A stretch of DNA of 17,201 nt from the NCBI GenBank assembly GCA_946612575.1, contig CAMOEU010000004.1:1-17201 (forward strand), given 5' to 3'. Every line of letters begins with the position of its first letter. Position 1 is the stretch's first letter. This stretch comes from an uncultured Clostridia bacterium. GTDB lineage: Bacteria > Bacillota > Clostridia > Christensenellales > UBA1242. Under the pieces are notes generated by a model that did no database searches, had not been told where the DNA came from, and worked only from the letters and a program-made list of their open reading frames with translations. Shown piece after piece: positions 13,662 to 17,201 of this stretch. Both the position numbers and the translations under genes were made by a program.

Positions 13662-14597
13662 TCAACATTTCCATATCAATTTATAGATAAATTTAAAATG
13701 TTTAAATATTGCGAATCGCAATTTTGTTTTGTTTGTTGTGTATTTGATATATTTTTTATAATCTTCATTAAACAGTTTTTTAAATGTTTTCATCAAATCT
13801 TTATTTTCTTTTATCCTATAGAAAATTGATTCATAAGTATAAAACATTCTCGCACAACAATCTTTATAAACATCACAAGTCTTTGGCATAACTTCGGCTG
13901 CATGTCTTTTTGCAACAATCCAATCAAAAATTTTTGGTGAAACATCCTTTGTTATTGCTCCCTCTCTCATAACTAGGTAATTATACAATCCTTCATCAGC
14001 AACAGCAATTCCTTTTTTGACTTCTTTACAAACATCAACAATCAAATATGTATCTTCATAATGCAACCCTTGTGGATATCTTATCTTTTTAAAGATATCT
14101 TTTTTATATAATTTTCCCCAAGCACTATCTATCAATTGTTTCTTTCCAAAAAAAGTCGTATAAACATTTTCTTTGTCATAAAAATCATCAAATTGTTTAG
14201 GCTTTTTCGCTCTTACATTGCCTCTTTCATCACATTCATTATGAAAACAAACAGAAATGTCACAATCATATTTTTTTATTGTTTCATAAAGTTTTTCCAC
14301 ATATGTTGTCTCAATCCAGTCATCACTATCTACAAATGTTATGTAATTCCCTGTGCAAACATCAAGTGCTGCATTTCTAGCAGAAGAAAGACCTCCGTTT
14401 TGCTTATGAATAACTTTCACTCTCTTATCTTTTTTTGCATATTCATCACAAATCTTTCCACAGTTGTCAGGACTTCCATCATCCACAAGAAAAACCTCAA
14501 GATTTTTGTATGTTTGCGACAAAACACTATCTACACATTTTGATAGATATTTCTCAACTTTATATACTGGAATAATAACTGTGACTAACTCGCTCAT
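13662..14597 (-). CDS. Family 2 glycosyltransferase (duplicate copy 2)
   Basis: A 311-residue GT-A enzyme with the same plan as its downstream neighbour: VTVIIPVYKVEKYL at 5-18, FLVDDGSPDNCGKICDEY at 36-53, GGLSSARNAAL at 68-78, and the DxD motif in FVDSDD (88-93), then WGKLYKKDIF, RYPQGLHYEDTY, LYNYLVMREGAI. Differences cluster after residue 117 (FHNECDERGNVRAKK... against DNFVDESGRVLKQ...), the acceptor-facing half. The two may therefore use the same donor but different acceptors. The ATG at 14597 follows GAGGGG. The TGA stop lies 12 bases before the next ATG. The ordinary TGA stop and TGG Trp codons show the standard code. Confidence 0.93.
   Translation of the reverse strand: MSELVTVIIPVYKVEKYLSKCVDSVLSQTYKNLEVFLVDDGSPDNCGKICDEYAKKDKRVKVIHKQNGGLSSARNAALDVCTGNYITFVDSDDWIETTYVEKLYETIKKYDCDISVCFHNECDERGNVRAKKPKQFDDFYDKENVYTTFFGKKQLIDSAWGKLYKKDIFKKIRYPQGLHYEDTYLIVDVCKEVKKGIAVADEGLYNYLVMREGAITKDVSPKIFDWIVAKRHAAEVMPKTCDVYKDCCARMFYTYESIFYRIKENKDLMKTFKKLFNEDYKKYIKYTTNKTKLRFAIFKHFKFIYKLIWKC
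14247..14597. repeat. Direct repeat, copy 2 (5' part of GT2 gene)
   Basis: Partner of 13299-13649, same length and frame, starting at the ATG of this gene. A third, more distant copy of the same module is in the fusion gene at about 15259-15615. Repeats 948 bases apart could recombine and delete or shuffle a glycosyltransferase. Confidence 0.85.
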
Positions 14598-14607
14598 AAC
14601 CCCTCAT

Positions 14608-16968
14608 TTATTTTGAAATTTTTCTAAGCAACTTAAACATTTTTATATTGTTTTTATGTATCAAATAATTTCTGAGTCTAAACTTCAGTCCATAAACATA
14701 TTTTTTATTTTCTTGATACTTTTCTTGTGTGTTCCATTTCTCCAATTCTTTTAAATCGATATCAACACCATTCACATATTTATTTACAAAAATTGTTGAA
14801 TATCCGTAGAAATACATTCCATCAACACACTTTTCAAATCTCGTGCCTTTCAAAATATTTTCAATTTTTTTCATATAATCAAGTCGATTTTTTACAAGTT
14901 TTTCCCCATACTTTTTGTCTTCGCTTTTTTCATTGTGTGTTTGGCTTCCAGATCTGATAACATAGTTGTACAAATATTCATCAACAAAAGAAATCCTAAT
15001 TTCTTTCTTACATAAACATTCAATCAAAAACAGCAAATCTTCTGCATGCCAAACATTTTCATCAAACCTTGTTTTTCCAATCAAATTTCTATTAAAAAGA
15101 GATCTCCAAATGTAGCCACCGACATACTTCTTAACTTTTTTACAATTGTCTTCAACAGAAATTAAACTTGTTTGGTTAAACACATATTTCAAATTTAAAC
15201 TTGCACAAAAATCTTCCAAAGCTGTTTCAACAACCAAAAAATTCTCTGCATCTACAACTTCGTTAAATCTACAAAATGAAATATCGGCATTATCTTTTTT
15301 CAATGAAAGATGCATTTTCTCATACATATCCTGTTCGATAAAATCGTCACCATCAACAAATGCAACATAATCACCTTTTGCAATTTCAAGTCCAGCATTT
15401 CTTGCAGAAGAAACACCACCATTTTGTTTATGAATCACTTTAACTCTTGAATCAATCTTTGCATACTCATCACAAATCTTTCCGCAGTTGTCAGGACTGC
15501 CGTCATCAACAAGTATAATTTCTAGGTTTTTGTATGTTTGATTCAAAATGCTTTCAATACATTTTCTTATGTAATTCTCAACATTATAAACAGGCACAAT
15601 AACAGAAATCAAATCCTTTTCAACAATCGTCCCAACAGCATTCTTGTCAACAACACTAATTTCATCTGAAACAATTTTGCCAAATGAAACAACAAAACAA
15701 GCAAAAACAATAAGAATTGCTCTTTCCTTATTAAGCACCTCTATCATAGCCAAAAGTCCAACAGTCAAAAATGGAACATAACTAAAGAAATTGTTTTTTC
15801 TGTTTTTTGATAAAACAACCATAAAGTAAACAATCAGAGCGGCATCCAAAATAAGCCCTAAAACACCATAGTATACCAAAACTTCAAGCACTGTGTTGTG
15901 ACTGCCAAGAATCCAATCGGTAATATATGTTCCACCATGACCAAAAATCACAGTCAAAGGAGTTTCAATCCAAACATTAAAATAGTGTTCCCATATTATT
16001 ACCCTGCCAGTTGTCAGCATATTCAAAAGCCCACCATCACTGGAATAAGCAAAAAATCTATGTATATACTCAATAATTTTGTTTGGGAAAATAGCAAAAA
16101 TTATTCCAAAAACAGCCACCATAAGAACAGTTTCTATCAATCCAATTTTCCAATTTTTTATATAATTAGCAACTAGAAACACTAGAACCAATAGAACAAA
16201 AATCAACAAAAAGGCCTTACTTTTTGTCAAAATTCCAAACAAAGAAAGACCAAAAGCAAGACCGGTAAAACTAAAAAGCCCCAATTTCTTCTTGAGAAAC
16301 AAAACCAAAACTATAGATAAAAGACCTGCACACCATATTGAAAGTGCATTTTCGTGGCTAAGAAAAGCCATAAATCTATACACACCCTTGCTGTCAATAT
16401 GATAAACAAAATAATAATTTCCAATGTAATATGACAAAAAAGCAACACAACATGCAACAATCAAAACAATAGAAAAACCTTTAAATATCTTCATAAGATT
16501 AATATTTTTTCTCATTGCAAACAATTCTATCGCAATAATAATTGGAAAAATTGTGTTGTATATCGCCTCAAAACGACTAGGATTAAATTTAACAGAAAAA
16601 AATAAAGCAACATAAACAAGAAGAATTGTTGTAGGGAATATTAAATCTTTTGACAATTTAACTCTTTTTAAGATTAAATCTCTTATTAGCACAACAAACA
16701 GTGCTGCACACAACAAAATAATACCATGAAAATAATTGAAACATCTTCCAAAAAAAATGAAAAAAGAGCATTGAATTATAATCTTGTTTACATCATAAAA
16801 CAAAGACGAAATTGCCAAAACAACCACATATGCAATCAAGAAATATGGCTTAACCCAAATTGAGCATACCGAAAAAACCAAACACAAAAAACATACAATA
16901 TAAAAATTGTATTTTTTTAAAAAGTCTTTTATTTTTGGCATATTTATCGTCGAAGCTGTTTGTTCCAT
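14608..16968 (-). CDS. O-antigen ligase/polymerase-like membrane protein fused to a family 2 glycosyltransferase
   Basis: A 786-residue two-domain protein. Residues 1-430 or so form about 10-12 membrane helices. Their late periplasmic loop has the Wzy/WaaL signature: LTTGRVIIW (318-326), then FGHGGTYITDWILGSHNTVLE (342-362) and YYGVLGLILDAAL, the TGR..W and HN..L...G..G pattern of O-antigen ligase/polymerase proteins. A short linker (431-452) leads to a complete GT2 domain: ISVIVPVYNVENYI (454-467), ILVDDGSPDNCGKICDEY (485-502), GGVSSARNAGL, the metal-binding FVDGDD (537-542), and a C-terminal half with GGYIWRSLF and EDLLFLIECL. The frame is continuous with no in-frame start or binding site at the junction. 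The two activities normally sit in separate proteins on opposite membrane faces: a periplasmic polymerase/ligase loop and a cytoplasmic transferase. Start at 16968 (moderate AGG site); an ATG 9 codons later is the alternative. Confidence 0.9.
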   Translation of the reverse strand: MEQTASTINMPKIKDFLKKYNFYIVCFLCLVFSVCSIWVKPYFLIAYVVVLAISSLFYDVNKIIIQCSFFIFFGRCFNYFHGIILLCAALFVVLIRDLILKRVKLSKDLIFPTTILLVYVALFFSVKFNPSRFEAIYNTIFPIIIAIELFAMRKNINLMKIFKGFSIVLIVACCVAFLSYYIGNYYFVYHIDSKGVYRFMAFLSHENALSIWCAGLLSIVLVLFLKKKLGLFSFTGLAFGLSLFGILTKSKAFLLIFVLLVLVFLVANYIKNWKIGLIETVLMVAVFGIIFAIFPNKIIEYIHRFFAYSSDGGLLNMLTTGRVIIWEHYFNVWIETPLTVIFGHGGTYITDWILGSHNTVLEVLVYYGVLGLILDAALIVYFMVVLSKNRKNNFFSYVPFLTVGLLAMIEVLNKERAILIVFACFVVSFGKIVSDEISVVDKNAVGTIVEKDLISVIVPVYNVENYIRKCIESILNQTYKNLEIILVDDGSPDNCGKICDEYAKIDSRVKVIHKQNGGVSSARNAGLEIAKGDYVAFVDGDDFIEQDMYEKMHLSLKKDNADISFCRFNEVVDAENFLVVETALEDFCASLNLKYVFNQTSLISVEDNCKKVKKYVGGYIWRSLFNRNLIGKTRFDENVWHAEDLLFLIECLCKKEIRISFVDEYLYNYVIRSGSQTHNEKSEDKKYGEKLVKNRLDYMKKIENILKGTRFEKCVDGMYFYGYSTIFVNKYVNGVDIDLKELEKWNTQEKYQENKKYVYGLKFRLRNYLIHKNNIKMFKLLRKISK

Positions 16969-16973
16969 TTCCC

Positions 16974-17201
16974 TTACCTAGTTTTCTCTTCCGTTTTCTT
17001 TCTCAAAAATTTTCTATACATTCTGTTTTTAAGTTTTTTTGGCACAAGCACATGCCCTGCAAATCTAACAAGTTTTTCTTTTGTGTATTTTGCAAATCCA
17101 ATCATCTTGTGCTGTCTCATATACTTTAGCAGTCCTTTGATGCTTTGGTAATATTTCATTCCGTGTCTGCGAGAGAAAGTATCTTTGTTTATTCTCACCA
17201 A
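16974..17201 (-). CDS. C-terminal end of a probable glycosyltransferase (5' part outside window)
   Basis: The frame is open to the window edge and ends at TAA (16976-16974), 5 bases before the fusion gene. The 75 visible codons read VRINKDTFSRRHGMKYYQ..., then a basic stretch and VLVPKKLKNRMYRKFLRKK. An R...d.fSRR.G.kY segment followed by a short helical region and a basic tail ending p..l...iY.kflR is a common C-terminus of capsule-type family 2 glycosyltransferases. No catalytic motif falls inside the window, so the family call is tentative. The small spacing shows it belongs to the same operon. Any start inside the window is unlikely to be the real one. Confidence 0.55.
   Translation of the reverse strand: MVRINKDTFSRRHGMKYYQSIKGLLKYMRQHKMIGFAKYTKEKLVRFAGHVLVPKKLKNRMYRKFLRKKTEEKTR

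Noticed and set aside
12723..14597. CRISPR array or insertion sequence suggested by repeated stretches
   Set aside because: The repeats are in-frame coding sequence of paralogous glycosyltransferases. There are no short regular repeats with spacers, transposase genes or terminal inverted repeats.

Overview
The window is a stretch of a low-GC bacterial chromosome using the standard code: TGA is a real stop at the ends of pflA and of one glycosyltransferase, and Trp is TGG. AGGAG-type ribosome binding sites, an S-box (SAM-I) riboswitch in front of metK, the secG-rnr gene order and a pyruvate formate-lyase pair all point to an anaerobic, fermentative member of the Bacillota (Clostridia-like). 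I cannot name the genus. Nearly everything is on the minus strand; only pyk and one tRNA are on the plus strand.

Layout, left to right. (1) 1-2026, minus: a small two-helix membrane protein, secG and the first 488 codons of rnr (RNase R), reading leftward out of the window. This is the familiar export / RNA-quality-control cluster. (2) 2027-2212: a divergent promoter region. (3) 2213-3260, plus: a pyruvate kinase consisting only of the catalytic A/B domains, with its own terminator. (4) 3262-3380: promoter and gene of tRNA-Thr(GGU), with an odd T-loop. (5) 3402-4717, minus: metK under an S-box riboswitch with a recognisable terminator/antiterminator switch. (6) 4746-8288, minus: pflB-pflA-dCMP deaminase, tightly coupled and ended by an intrinsic terminator. 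The promoter region in front of pflB carries inverted and direct repeats. (7) 8459-17201, minus: the distal part of a surface-polysaccharide operon. In transcription order it encodes the C-terminus of a probable glycosyltransferase, an O-antigen ligase/polymerase-like membrane protein fused to a family 2 glycosyltransferase, two duplicated family 2 glycosyltransferases, a Stealth-type sugar-phosphate transferase, a GT-B glycosyltransferase, a Wzx-like flippase, and finally a small Smr-domain protein and a terminator.

How it works together. The central-metabolism block would make pyruvate (pyk), cleave it to acetyl-CoA and formate (pflB, activated by the radical-SAM enzyme pflA), and make SAM (metK), which PflA needs. 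The right half would build repeat units with several glycosyltransferases and a phosphosugar transferase, export them by the flippase and polymerise or ligate them by the Wzy/WaaL-like enzyme. The initiating sugar-phosphate transferase and the operon promoter are not in the window and presumably lie beyond 17201.

I found no CRISPR array, insertion sequence or phage gene. The least ordinary items are the polymerase/glycosyltransferase fusion, the Stealth protein, the pyruvate kinase without a C-domain, the C55 T-loop of the tRNA, and an unassigned membrane protein at the head of the secG-rnr operon.
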